A stretch of DNA of 64,000 nucleotides from Onchidella celtica. Lineage: Eukaryota; Mollusca; Gastropoda; Systellommatophora; Onchidiidae. This document shows positions 1 through 11,274 of this stretch, in pieces. The stretch is taken from NCBI GenBank assembly GCA_963931925.1, contig OZ007579.1, positions 49,994,619 through 50,058,618 on the forward strand, written 5' to 3'. Both the position numbers and the translations under genes were made by a program. The notes beneath the pieces were generated by a model. It did not search any database. It saw only the letters and a list, made by a program, of their open reading frames with translations, and was not told the DNA's origin. How positions within the stretch are numbered: the stretch's first letter is position 1; each line of letters opens with the position of its first letter.

Positions 1-169
1 ACCCGATAAGGTCCAGTGGACGTCTGAATGTCAGACAGCATTTGATAATTTGGTGACAGCATTATCATGCTTGTCTAGATGGGCATTGGCTTTGCAGCCG
101 TATACCTTCGTTATTCAACCAATTCCAGGAACCAGCAATCATATCGCCGACTACCTTAGTCGAGCCTAG
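1..169 (+). pseudogene. C-terminal end of Gypsy-type polyprotein with an RNase H deletion (copy A)
   Basis: The reading frame ends with the same Asp-Tyr-Leu-Ser-Arg-Ala stop as element C (TAG at 167-169). Compared with C, the 300 bp at C positions 55831-56130 are absent. That is exactly 100 codons, so the frame is kept, but most of RNase H is lost, including the region of its Thr-Asp-Ala-Ser-Asp motif. The copy cannot supply a normal RNase H. The upstream part is outside the window. Confidence 0.85.
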
Positions 170-525
170 GGGAAGAGTTCAGGAGCTTATACATCGGAGG
201 ACAGGAACATTGACAGGATCTGTGTGAATGAGTCGACTTTAAAATATTGACATTATAAATATGATATGAAGAATGGTTGATAGGTTGATTGGTTTTTGAT
301 TCTGTATTAAGTATTGTGGTTAGTTAACTATTCATGATGTGACACATATATGCATATTGCAGGCCATATTGATCCCCATATTTTCCCCTGATTTCGGTAT
401 TTTATATACTAGGGGAACTGCTAGGTCATTTTTTTTAGTGTAGGTATTGCTCACGCTCACTCGTTGACAGTCATCTTGATGCGATTTGAAATTAATTGCA
501 TTAATTTTTTTGGGGTGGGGGATGA

Positions 526-1762
526 TGTCACGAGTGGAGTGAGTGCAATTAAGGGGATTGCTACAGAGCGGGTGTAGAGTAAGAAGGGCTCACGGCAGAC
601 AAGTAGGGAAAGACGGGAAAGGAGGAGAGTAAAATTAACGCACGTAGACAAGTAAGTTAAGCGGGCTGTTGTGAGTAGTGGGGGGTCTGAATGAGGCGAA
701 AGCGCTGTATTACTATCACTGCAAGTTAGAAGGTCCTACGGAACGGACGCTAATAAGAGCCCATCGGGCGGACATAAGGGGAGCAGTCGAGAGACCAGTG
801 AGAGAAGTTTTCCAGTGATGACTGGTATGTAGAACGTTGATTGATTATTATGATTGATGTATTATATTATATTCGTCTATTACCATGATGTAAATAAGTA
901 TATGTGAGGAATGTGGAAGTCCTTGATATTGGATATAGCAATGTGCGCCATGAGCGATAGATGAAAGTGAGTTCATGGATTTGTAGCGCGAGTGAGTAGT
1001 GTGTATTCCGATGGAGGTGTGTTACCGTAAGATGTGTGGTGAGTGAAAGGTGAACTAGTGTGTGTACGCTTCATGGGTTGTAAGGAGAGGTGGAGTGAAT
1101 AGAAATGGTAGGGTATTATACCAATGTAATGTTATTCTTGTAGGTGTCGAGGACGGGCCGCAGAGCCACCTCGATGAGCACAGGGGATAGGCCAGCATAG
1201 GGCCGGAGGCCACACATAGGCCAGAAGTGAGGCTGTCAGTGCAGGACAGTAGAGGCACATAAAGTCGTGGCAGTCAGGCCACGGACAGGGACGTAGATAT
1301 GAGCGTGAATGTGATAATGTACTATTGCCATGTTGAGGGGCTAGTGAACTAATACGGTACTATCGAAATGATAATGTCTATTGAAATGATAATGTGTTAT
1401 TGCCCTGCTGAGGTGCTAGGGGAATGCTAAGGTGTATGACAATAGGAAGGTGATATTGAGAGACTGCGGTGCCAGTGAATTATTAATGTGCTATTAAGAC
1501 CCTGAGGGGCGAGGCTGAGGCCGAAGTGCCTTTAGGAGTAACTACCGGGTTGTGGATCCGAGGGAGAGGGTGTGTGAGAATAAGGCCGTTGTACGGCAGT
1601 TAATTGCAATAATATAATGTATGTAATTGCGCTATTATCTGTATAATTATGTTTAATAAATGTGTGAGTCTGATGGGTTGTTCTGTTAAGTGTTAAACTT
1701 GTTTGTTCGTGATTGTTGTCCTGTCATAAACTATTACATCTCCCAGTCTGGGATTTGTGACA
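526..1762 (+). repeat. 3' LTR of copy A (1237 bp)
   Basis: Starts TGTCACGAGTGG directly after a polypurine tract (GGGGTGGGGGATGA) and ends GGGATTTGTGACA, giving TG...CA termini with a 6-bp inverted end TGTCAC/GTGACA. An AATAAA signal lies at 1655-1660. The same LTR occurs at 24231-25450, 56586-57817 and 59686-60956. Confidence 0.9.
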
Positions 1763-2261
1763 CGTGTGTTAGCTTTTATACCCCCCGATGGTTACTAAGG
1801 GTCTCCCTCCCGATTAGACGATCAAGGACCTAGCCACGACAAACACAAGTTTGTCTTTCAGTTAACCCTAACTGCTTTCTCAAAAGGATATGTACACAAC
1901 TCAAAAACCTACGCTCGAACTTCTACAATCCTACTATGTAAACAAGAAAATCTCACACGCATACCAAAATCAAAAGGTTAACTTAATGTTTACAAACTTC
2001 ACTCACACATCCCTCATCACGAAATCCGTGGCTCGATTAATAACTAAACGCGTTTCATATTCTCTCAAAATAAACCAACTCATGACTAACAGAAAAAAAG
2101 AGCTCATGCGGCTCGTGATAGCAGCTGCAACATCAGTGAATTATATTACATTAGTAATGTTATTACATTGTGTATCATATTTGTCTATACGAGTATAAGA
2201 CTAAATCATGTACCTCGTGTATTATCAGTATTGGTCAACCAAACAATATTTACGTCTCATG
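1763..2261. other. No recognisable gene
   Basis: AT-rich sequence between the LTR of copy A and a degraded LTR-like segment. A 102-codon open frame at 1890-2198 has no recognisable domain and unremarkable composition; it is treated as chance. Confidence 0.5.
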
Positions 2262-2900
2262 TGTCAGAAGTGGGATTTGGTGATAATTGGGTTATTGTAT
2301 AAGTCCCCTCCAGATGTCGACGAGGGATTTTGGTGGATATAGTTGACTCACACGCGAAACATTCATACCACAATGACTAAGCAACACAGGGTTATTAGTG
2401 TTCAGGCCTGACCGGCCATATAATCATAATACAACATTCGACTGCATAATTTACGGTAATCACAATCATAGATATTACATAGATATCATCCACTACTGAA
2501 ATTCTGGCAAGTCTATCTAAATTAGGGTATAGAAAAAGGTATAGTACTATGCACTCTTTAAGTGCGCCTATCCAGGACTACGGTTCCTAAAGGATACCGG
2601 TGAAAACAAATTCAATTTGGTCGGTCTCGCTTTCATACAATCAGAGATAGCACCTAATCAGATAATTTACTGACTCATAAAGCGTAGCAGCACTCACTAA
2701 TAATTTTCACAGTAATACACTTTACAAAAAAAATATCTAGGCTGCTCCACACTAAGGAGTATACAGCTGGGAAATGAACATAGTTCAATCTCAAACACAA
2801 TCTAACAGCTCATTACACATCTAGTAAAAAAGTATAGTTAATGTCCTTCTCTTAGTGACAATGGGGTGACGGAAAAACTGTCACAGTTCCTGGCACTAAC
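2262..2900 (+). repeat. Probable degraded LTR related to the LTRs at 7763, 27564 and 29042
   Basis: Begins TGTCAGAAGTGGG, like the starts of the other LTRs, and about 140 bp in has the GGCCTGACCGGCC motif that the related LTRs carry at a similar offset (about 7879, 27714, 29167). No matching 3' end or target duplication was found, so the right boundary is a guess. Confidence 0.3.
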
Positions 2901-2939
2901 ACATACGAATTATTGTGGAAATGTCACGCAGAGCTAAAA

Positions 2940-3116
2940 TTAGGGACAATATGACGTCATAGACCGTCGCCATTTTCTCCAGTTGGATAATTGTAAACAA
3001 AGGGTGTTGAAATCGCTCATCATCACGCGGATATACCTGACATTGTCTTCTACTGAGTCAAATTGGAGTCATAGTTGTAGAAACAGTTAAGCCCATTTGT
3101 AGGGAACTCAGTTACG
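2940..3116 (+). promoter_or_regulatory. Putative SERINC promoter / 5' UTR with CRE and YY1-like sites
   Basis: A palindromic cAMP-response element TGACGTCA lies at 2952-2959 and a YY1-like GCCATTTT at 2969-2976, about 140-165 bp before the SERINC start codon. CRE followed by a YY1 motif is common in TATA-less housekeeping promoters. The transcription start itself cannot be seen. Confidence 0.5.
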
Positions 3117-6100
3117 ATGGGGTGTATTATCGGAACAGTGAGTATACTTGGACTTATCTACAAATCTTCCAACGCTGAATCAGTGAATGATAATAGTAAA
3201 AGTAGATCGAGATCTACAACAGCTGGTCCCCGCTTTAAACATGACTTCCTTGTTGCGTCTATGTCATTATCTCCTAAACCTGTGATTTTAACCAAGCTAT
3301 AAGACTTTTGAACCCCAAGTTTAATCCACAATGTATCAATTAGTATCATGTATGACTAATTAATAGAAATTTTTAATGAAAATGAAGCTGAAATAAAGAG
3401 CGCTCAAACAAGTTTTATGAGTACATGATCTAGACTCTACCTATCGGAAATTATGGGATTCTTTTACTTCATGTTGCATTTCATTCATGTAAGAGTACAA
3501 TAAATAAAAACAATGTATCATTTGTTGTAATTTCAGGCAGCATGCTGCTGTGGAAGTGCAGCTTGCAGTCTGTGCTGTGCTGCTTGTCCATCATGCAAGA
3601 ACTCAACTGCTTCCAGAATTGGATATGCCCTGTTGTTGCTGGCAGGCTCCATTGTTGCTGTATTCATGTTGATCCCAGATATTCGGGAGAAGCTGGGTGA
3701 TGTAGGCTATGAATAATTTTCTTGAAAGATAAAAGTGATAAATCATGGGGTTCAGACTCCAAGACTGAACTGAAAAGCAGTGGAAGAAGTAGCTTAACCC
3801 TCGTCCTGCAGGAGGCTACTATATAAGTATACTGGCCTCCCCGCGTCAATATTGTGGCCTAATACTGCAAACTGGGTCCTGCGGGAGGCTAATATATTGT
3901 ATATTTAACAATAGAACTTAATGCATATCATCACAAGTACTTTATCCAAATATCATAGGGGTCACTTACAATTTGTCCACCACTATTGTTGTTATTGCGT
4001 CCGAAAGTAAACACGATGCAAGTGTTCAAAAGGACCCAATTGACCCTACCGCCGAGGTTACCAGTAAAATGCGAACGAGCGACTGACTGGCCGCTGGCTA
4101 TCCCCGCACGAGACATTACATGGGCGTATTCACTCAACGTGGGACGAGGGTTAACACGATTTGAAAATTATCGAAAGCTAAAAAATCTTGTTTCCATTTA
4201 AATTGTGTTTAGACGGCAGGTGCCACGAAATTGGCTGATACGGCTAGTCCAAGACCAAAGTTTCAAAATAAGCAGGCCTACCTAAAGCTAAAGGAAAAGT
4301 AAAAGTAAAGTTTTACAAGTACAGATAAGAGAAACTTAATTTTATTGACTTGTTGCTGAGCATTTATAGTGTAAACATTATATGATGAATAGACAATGGA
4401 CAGTTTCCAGAGATTGGGGATATGCATTATGAACCAAATCGTTCGCATGTTATATCTCCAACCAGATGTAATGAAATTTTAGTTTTTCTTCAAACTGAGT
4501 GCCTGTTGTGTTTATTGAGCCTAAAGAGTTTGTCAGCTGAAGCCATTTTGAAATGTAAAAAATTCCCAAAACACGTTATTTTCCCACTGGCTTTCATTGC
4601 TTACACAAGCATGAGCGCCTCTTTCTTTTAATGTTTTTCCAATCCCATTGTTAGACATCCTTGAAGTAACTGTACCTTTAGATTCTTCCAATCAGCTTTC
4701 ATCACAGGTAAGAAAAAGATTAGGTGCAATCCATTAGATCTTCTGAACTTCAATCGACCTTTGCTGTGTATTTCCGCTGTGGTTGGTTTTCAGGGCAGCA
4801 AGGCAAAACCATGCTGTATTTATAGGAGCTGAGGTGCGAGAACAGGTAATCCAAAATATAAATGGGAAATACCTTAGGTCAGTTCCATGGAACCAGCCAG
4901 ATTGTATGGTTTAGCGAATGTATCAAAATGATTTTGAAGATGAGTTACATTGCTTTCATATTTAAAACTAACATACCAGAGGAGCTGACTGCAAGCAATA
5001 ATTCGATAGATTGTCAATTCTCCTGACCCCACACAAGATCCTAATTTAAAATTCCTTTGATCCCTCAGATACCAGGTTTGTGCTCAGGATTCATGGGTCG
5101 TGGTGATTCTATAATGAAAAAAGAGACTTGTGGCAGTGTGGTGGGTTTCCTGGCTGTCTACCGAGTGTGCTTTGCAATGGCAATGTTCTTTCTTTTATTT
5201 TGCGTCCTCATGATCCAAGTCAATTCTTCGAAAGACCCACGAGCAAAAATTCAGAATGGGTAAGTGCAAAAAAAATGTTTGTAATTTTGAATACACAATA
5301 AAATACATTTTATTTATTAGACAGTTGTGAATGAGTATGACACAATACATTGACACTATCTATAATTGGATTGCAGTATAATATAGGAACTTAAAGATTT
5401 TTTATTTTATTTTAAGTGCCATTAACTTTGCAAATCAAAAAAAAAAAACGAAGAAAGTCAGTGTCATGATTCGGATGTTGTTAAAACCCACGCAGAGAGT
5501 GAGTTGTTGTTGTTTTACCAGGGCCATCAGAAATTGGCTGGTGGCCTTGAACGGTCCTCGCCAAATTATAGTTGGTGAGTAAATAAATGTAAAGTTAAAC
5601 TGTTAGATTCACGCTTGTGGGTTTTAATGTTCGTGATTAATAAGTAATGGAGTAGGGGTGAAACAAGGTGGGGCTAGTTGACATTGTTAAGTATGACTAG
5701 ACAAGTTTTTGCACGTTAACTGGCTGGTAGAATAGTGCAGACGTATTACTACAATTAAAATGGTGGGAGGTTTCGACCTATGAGATAGCTGAACTAGTTG
5801 GGCCAGCGGACTAGCACGCTGGGTAGTTAGATAGTATATAACATCGTGTAACGTTCAGATTTAGTGAATACAGACGAGCAGAAGCATCGTGCCGTGAAGT
5901 ATCTCCGGTTGACCAGTACCTGAACTGTGTGCTTTGGAGACAAGAAGTCCTTGCTAACGGACTGACTGAGCTCTAGAAAGAAAGGTCTGAGTGGGCTGAC
6001 CTTTGAAAGCCCACGCTGCGCTATATTGATGTTCGCGCCTACCAGTAGGCGTGAGCAATGGTAATATATCTTATTTATTCAAGTATAATAGAGATCGGAG

Positions 6101-7004
6101 ATAGAGAGAGAACTACAGCCTCATAGGAAGACTAAGGAAACCCCAGCTGGCACTCGACCACGAGTGTCCTGTATCATAGATCTATTGCCATAGTATGATT
6201 GGAATAATATAGCACATTGTTGATGAATTGAATAGTGATTGTGCATAAAATATAGTCTTTTGGCAACTGCTTAAATTACCTACAAGCCGAAGAGTGCTTC
6301 TGTAGGCTTTGAACGTACTGGGCTCTCCTAACATTTAAGCCCATATGATTTATGGAGAGTTTGCCTGGCGACTGGCCAGTGGCGACTCAACTGTCACTTT
6401 AAATTGATATCTAGTTTCGTATAATATACCTATTTGCTATTGATTGCAGTACCTCCATAGTTACATGAATATCAGTTGGTTAAGTTATTAGAGTTTTTTT
6501 TTTGGTTTGGATATATACCCCTATTGTCTTCTGTTTTGTTATTAATATTTATGTAAACTATGGCCTGACCGGCCTGACATATATACGCTCTAGTTATTTA
6601 ATACTTTTCTTGTGTGGTTGTGTCCGAGTGTGAGTTAGCTGCCTCTCGTGCAGTCGTAACATCCCCAAGACCCTAACTCTGCTCGTGACAGTCAGATTGA
6701 AAGGGAAAAAGAAAAATGCCCAGGTCTTTTGTATTCAGATTACTCATCTCATATAACCTAGATTTAGTTCTGCCTGAAGGCATTTTGGAGGTAGCATGCT
6801 GGCACCCATGATCTGATTCATGATTCATTCTTTTCTCACTGTTATCCTGAAGATTATATTAGATGGTCAAAGTTTTTTATCTATGATTTGAAGTACTAAC
6901 GTTTTTGTATCTCACTTTCCACAGCTTTTGGTTTTTTAAGGTTTTGATCATGATTGGCATTTGCATCGGTGCATTCTTCATCCCAGGAGGAGACTTTGCC
7001 CATG
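3117..7004 (+). CDS. SERINC: SERINC family (serine incorporator / TMS1) protein, 5' exons only
   Basis: SERINC proteins are multipass membrane proteins linked to serine incorporation into membrane lipids and to lipid scrambling. Four exons fit: 3117-3137 (start ATG; seven codons; donor GTGAGT), 3537-3701 (Cys-rich stretch SLCCAACPSC, then a transmembrane segment and MLIPDIREKLGD), 5069-5259 (AVYRVCFAMAMFFLLFCVLM, then KDPRAKIQNG; donor GTAAGT) and 6925-about 7004 (FWFFKVLIMIGICIGAFFIP). Phases agree: exons 1 and 2 end in phase 0, and exon 3 ends with GG completed by C of exon 4 to give Gly. About 150 of the roughly 450 residues usual for the family are present. No canonical GT donor follows exon 4 where homologues have a boundary (CATGCTAATT), and later exons are not found in the window. 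Either the gene continues beyond 64 kb through a TE-filled intron, or it is truncated. Confidence 0.85.
3798..4150. mobile_element. piggyBac-type MITE (353 bp) in SERINC intron 2
   Basis: Flanked on both sides by TTAA (3794-3797 and 4151-4154), the piggyBac target. Termini are inverted: CCCTCGTCC at the left and GGACGAGGG at the right. It has no coding capacity. The same left part (GTCCTGCGGGAGGC repeats) and right part occur in the longer element at 36328-38169. It sits 96 bp after SERINC exon 2. Confidence 0.8.
4155..5068. other. SERINC intron 2 remainder, nothing recognisable
   Basis: AT-rich sequence without a supportable open frame, RNA gene or repeat. It ends in the acceptor used by exon 3 (CCCTCAG at 5062-5068). 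Confidence 0.6.
5462..6690 (+). mobile_element. Solo LTR (1229 bp) in SERINC intron 3
   Basis: Starts TGTCATGATTCGG and ends GCTCGTGACA (TG...CA), with an exact 5-bp target duplication GTCAG at 5457-5461 and 6691-6695. There is no internal retroelement sequence, so this is the product of LTR-LTR recombination. Internally it carries a GGCCTGACCGGCC motif (about 6560) shared with the other LTR families here. Orientation is inferred from that motif. Confidence 0.85.
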
Positions 7005-7582
7005 CTAATTTGAATTTTATCCCGACACCCTCTTGTCGGTCGGCTGTTGGAACTTTGTTAAACCTAAACTCAAAAGCTTGCAGCTGGTGTTGGGGGACCG
7101 TGGTATCTTATTGTAAAAAAAAAAAATGTGGCAGGAGTAATTCGTTATTTGTGGTGCAATTTTGGCCATTTTTTTTTTTTTTGTTCTATGCTACAGCCTA
7201 AGTGATAGTTTCAAAAATTATAAAATTAATTTCCTTAAGTGTCAACCGATCCAGTCCAATCGCTTTTGTATCGACCGATTGTGTTGATTCAAGTTTCAGG
7301 TATTTTTAAATAAAATAATAATAATTGGCTCTTTTCGTCTTGGCAGACGGTCAGCAGCTAAATAGTGTTTATGCTGCATGCCTGGGCTGTGGGTATGGAG
7401 AAAGTGCCTAGCCCATGGTGCACTTTTCCCCTCTCGACAGTGTTGATTTGATCCATTGGAACGACATGGTCGATACGCGTGGAACCAACAGTGTTGCAGG
7501 AGGTGCATTCCTCCGTGTAATCTGCCTTTAGGGGTTCTTCCTATTTTTAATAATTGGTAATGAATTATATACATTTTTTTTT
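7005..7582. other. No recognisable gene after SERINC exon 4
   Basis: Contains short A and T homopolymer tracts (about 7116-7126, 7171-7183). No SERINC exon 5 was seen. The open frame that continues from exon 4 to 7201 loses resemblance to SERINC after the FAHA residues. Confidence 0.5.
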
Positions 7583-7712
7583 TTGTTGGAGATATGGAGG
7601 GGGGAGGTGATGTGGCTGAATTTTAATCTATTAATTTTTAGTTTCAATTTTACCCAGGCCGCGGCCTGTACGGCCTGCTCTTTACGATTTCCAACTGCCA
7701 AAGTTTCCTTAA
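7583..7712. repeat. Copy of a short retroposon also found at 29921-30112
   Basis: Shares with 29921-30112 a G-run, then a segment TTTAATCTATTA, then CGGCCTGCTCTTTACGATTT and CCAACTGCCAA. The 29921 copy has a clear target duplication; this copy has no obvious one. Boundaries are approximate. Confidence 0.6.
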
Positions 7713-8867
7713 CGTGCACACAGGCCCTCCGAATTTTTTGTCCTTATCCGAGAAGACTAGATTGTCGCGAATGTGGTTTACGTCAAACAACTGCAATTCA
7801 AGAGGAAAACCCATACTCGGCCAACACACTAAACTTTCATACTGGAATTAATTAAACAACTCAATTGAAATAGTTTTGTAAGGCCTGTAGGGCCACAATA
7901 ATGTATTGAGTTAGCTAAATAAAGATAACATATATATATAAAATGACTTTCAGGGTAACTGCAAAAACAATATAATTTTAGAATGGACAAAAAGATCCTA
8001 GTACTAGATCAAATATAACTAATGACTCATAAGAAAATTAATACAAATTATAGTCTTCACTGTCTCAGCACACGCCAAATCAATTGCAATGGCTCATGTC
8101 ATAATTATATTATAATACTGGCACTGCCTGGCGGTGACTCTAGGAGTAGACTCCCATACTGCTGGTAACATCTGAATTCTGACATACAATTAAATGCATA
8201 CCATTTTCCCTGGCTATCAAGAACGAGGGAATATCAACAAGAGCGTTGGATGGTGGACAAAGTCCGGGTAGCTATTAGCTGGAGCTCGTCATTTCTAGGC
8301 TCCTCATATAGATGGACTGCTCTACTGCGTCTCTGTTTCGAGCTGACTCGAACAAGCCGACCACTTCGCATTGGATACTTTTCTGCATGTGATGATGGAC
8401 AGAGCTATTGAGATCTTTTTGTTTCTCGGGGGCCTCGGCATAATGCTGTTGGCCCCCTATTCTTGATTATGTTTCTCTCTAGTAATAATTCTCGTTTGCT
8501 CCGTTGTCGTCGTCCGTAGTCTCTTCTGGTCGTGGTTTTTATTTATTTTCTGGTGTGCGCCAAGGTAAGGGCAAGACAAGTGACAGGTGAAGGGAGATAA
8601 GCAGCTGATGGACAGAGGTTACGGGCTAACTTTTGTAATAATGTCTAGCTACCTGCAACTACCGTCCAAATCCTTGGATTTGATTGGTGCAGCCATGCGA
8701 GCTCATCTCGCCTTCACTAAGACAGACAAGGTCGTCTTCTAAATAGGTTAATCAAAATTAAATCCAAAATATTAAATGACTGTGCACAAAAAATTAACTC
8801 GTGCTTTCACGAACTACTGAATGTCAACAGTCAATTACAACCACCTCACACCCTCTAACAATGTTAT

Positions 8868-9874
8868 TGTCAAGAATAGATTTAATTCATAAATGTTTCC
8901 ACTGACTAAATTTTTGTGAGAGAGCAGTGAGTAATTTTTACAAACGTAATTATTGTGCGAGCCAGCATAACTTGGTCTCGTAAACAAGTTGTTTTGAACA
9001 GTTTTTTTTTATAATAGATAGACAGAAGATGTGGGGAAGGATAGACGGACAGCGTAGGTGTGCATGACTGAGCACTTTTTATATCTCGTGTTTTGAACTA
9101 GGTTTAGTAGAGAGGGAAGGGGTGAGTAGGAATTAAATGTTATTGCACCAATCACAATCCAGGAATTAGACGGTAAGCTGCAGATGCAGTCCAGTATTTA
9201 AGGCCATACAGAACTTAGTTCTGGGCCACATGTAGACAATCCATTTACGAGGTGGTCGGCGATAGTCCTCAGCCAGATGAGAGACATAGACACGCAGTTG
9301 AGCAGTCCATTGTGAGGAGCCTGATTTAAAGCTCCAGAGCCTAAGCTACTTGGTTTGATATAAACCCACAGCGTTTACATCCAGCGCTCTCACTCCCAGT
9401 GAGGGCCGCATGGTGAGAGTCCATACTAATTTGTAATGATGAAAGTGAACCGTTCTACTTACTTTTGAAGACAGTTTCAGAGCTACCGCCAGACAACGCA
9501 TGGTTGTACAAGCATTCTCCATGGCGTGTCTAGAGGAAATGTCCATATCATAACATGTCTCATTGAATTAATAGAATTTAAACTGTTATATCCGTCGCCA
9601 CGTGCGCGGATTCTATTTGCCATATAACTCATATGACCTGCAAGTAATTAGATTGAATGCGTTAGTCTTTATAGAATTGATATTTATATTTATAATTATA
9701 TTTGTTACCTTAATTCCTGTAATTAAACTGCCCTACAGTTCTGCTAAAATTCAAAGCAATTGATTTATTTAGTTTTTAGAGTGCAAGTATTTATTTTTGT
9801 GTGTTCGTCGATTGTGGGAGCGGACCTCGAAAGAGTGTCAGTCGAAATATCCCCATCTAACCCACATCGCGACA
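8868..9874 (+). repeat. 5' LTR of element B (1007 bp)
   Basis: TGTCAAGAATAG ... ATCGCGACA. Colinear with the 3' LTR except for a 194-bp segment present only in the 3' copy. The sequence after it (CTGGAGGGGACACTACAC) should hold the primer-binding site; I cannot assign a tRNA to it. Confidence 0.9.
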
Positions 9875-11274
9875 CTGGAGGGGACACTACACAACATTGT
9901 TTAGTTTATAGTTTATTTAGATTAGATTATAATATCGTTTTTCTCTTTGATTAACTTTTGTTTCTTTTCAGTTTCAGTGCTCACGTGGTCTTCACGTTGA
10001 GCTACTTTAATTACTTCATTGTATTTAGTTTTGTATACTGCTTTCTCTCATTATTTGTTCCACATATTTCCGGCTCTCCCATTGACCCGAGGATCGAGGC
10101 CAAGGAGACGTCAACATAACTGAACGGTGAAAGACAAAAAAGACTGACTGTGGTGTACGCAAAGGCTAAAGGAATCTCCACCAGTTCCTTGAAAGTTAAG
10201 TGATTCCATCCTAAAATTTTGTCTGCGTCTGGGGAGTTGAGTGTTCCTCCTCGTGTTTTACAGGCTTTTTATACTTTTTCTCTGTGTTTAGGAACTCACG
10301 GGCGGTGGCGAGGGCGTTCTTACGTTTGCGGGTCCCCCCTGCCAAAGTGGTGGCTTGGTCGCAGACTCTGCCGTCTCGACGACAGATTGTGCGGTCTCAC
10401 AACACCAGTGGTTATTGAAACTGTGGGAAGTCGCATTCGCGAGAACGGACTTTGATAGGGATCTGTACACTTTGTTTAGATTGTAGCGTTCCATCTTCCT
10501 CGTTGTTTTAGGAAGACGTCTCTCTTGTCCTCTTCTCATCTATCTGTAATTATATTCAGAACTTGTAGGGTCTGTTATCGTTCGTCTTTTCTTGTTTGTC
10601 TAGCGTCGTGTTTGGTGTATTTTTTTTTTTTTCATTAGACCTTTATCATTATGGTGTTGGTACATTCCTTTGTTTAATATAATGCCTGTGTGAGTCATGT
10701 GTCTACATTGACGCATTGATTGAGTTTATCTGGTTATTGTGACGTATAAGGCTGATACGCCAGAGTATATATTTATATATTCAGAATATTGATTCCCCAT
10801 TCAAGTGCAGTTGTGCACCTGCCTTGAATATCCAGTATATAATTACTGAAGTTATTGTTCTTTAAAGAGAACTACCGGTAATAAAATTACCTTGCAATTG
10901 CAATTATACAAGAGCTATAGAAAAATAGCTAAAAATATTAATCAACGATCTAATATTCGTTGATTCACGTGTAATTATATATTACATCGGCAGTGATAAC
11001 AGTAAGGACACTGCGATTTCATTGAAGAAGAAACATTGTTTGTATTTTGTCGTCTACTAGGGACGTCGACCCGACGAGTGCAAATTGCCTCAGGGATTAA
11101 TAATCGCGGAGTTAAACAAGTAAATATTTTTTATCGCGTATCGGATTAACGTAAATACTACAGTGATAACATAGTACACTGTCAGACGGGCTATTGCGTG
11201 AATTTATCCGGATACCTGTCCATTAACATTAATAGATCTCCTGTAGAGACCTATTGTGAGTGTAACTAATCATA
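9875..11274 (+). other. Element B leader (5' untranslated region), with a conserved block at 10456-10550
   Basis: About 1.4 kb between the 5' LTR and gag, with no convincing open frame. The block 10456-10550 is clearly similar to 52230-52325 in the leader of element C, although surrounding leader sequence is not alignable by eye. The core TTGTTTTAG followed by GAAGACG resembles a 3' splice site after a pyrimidine-rich run. Confidence 0.65.

Larger units (their letters stand above)
1..1762 (+). mobile_element. 3' end of a Gmr1-like Ty3/Gypsy element (copy A), cut by the window edge
   Basis: This stretch is colinear with the end of element C (51794-57817): end of the polyprotein, 3' untranslated region, polypurine tract (about 511-525) and 3' LTR (526-1762). 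Positions 1-68 match 55763-55830 with one visible mismatch, then the match jumps to 56131, so 300 bp are missing. By eye the two copies are nearly identical across the UTR and LTR, so both insertions look young. The 5' part lies outside the window, so its target duplication cannot be tested. Confidence 0.9.

Noticed and set aside
1890-2198. 102-codon open frame
   Set aside because: No recognisable domain, signal peptide or conserved context; near chance expectation for AT-rich DNA.
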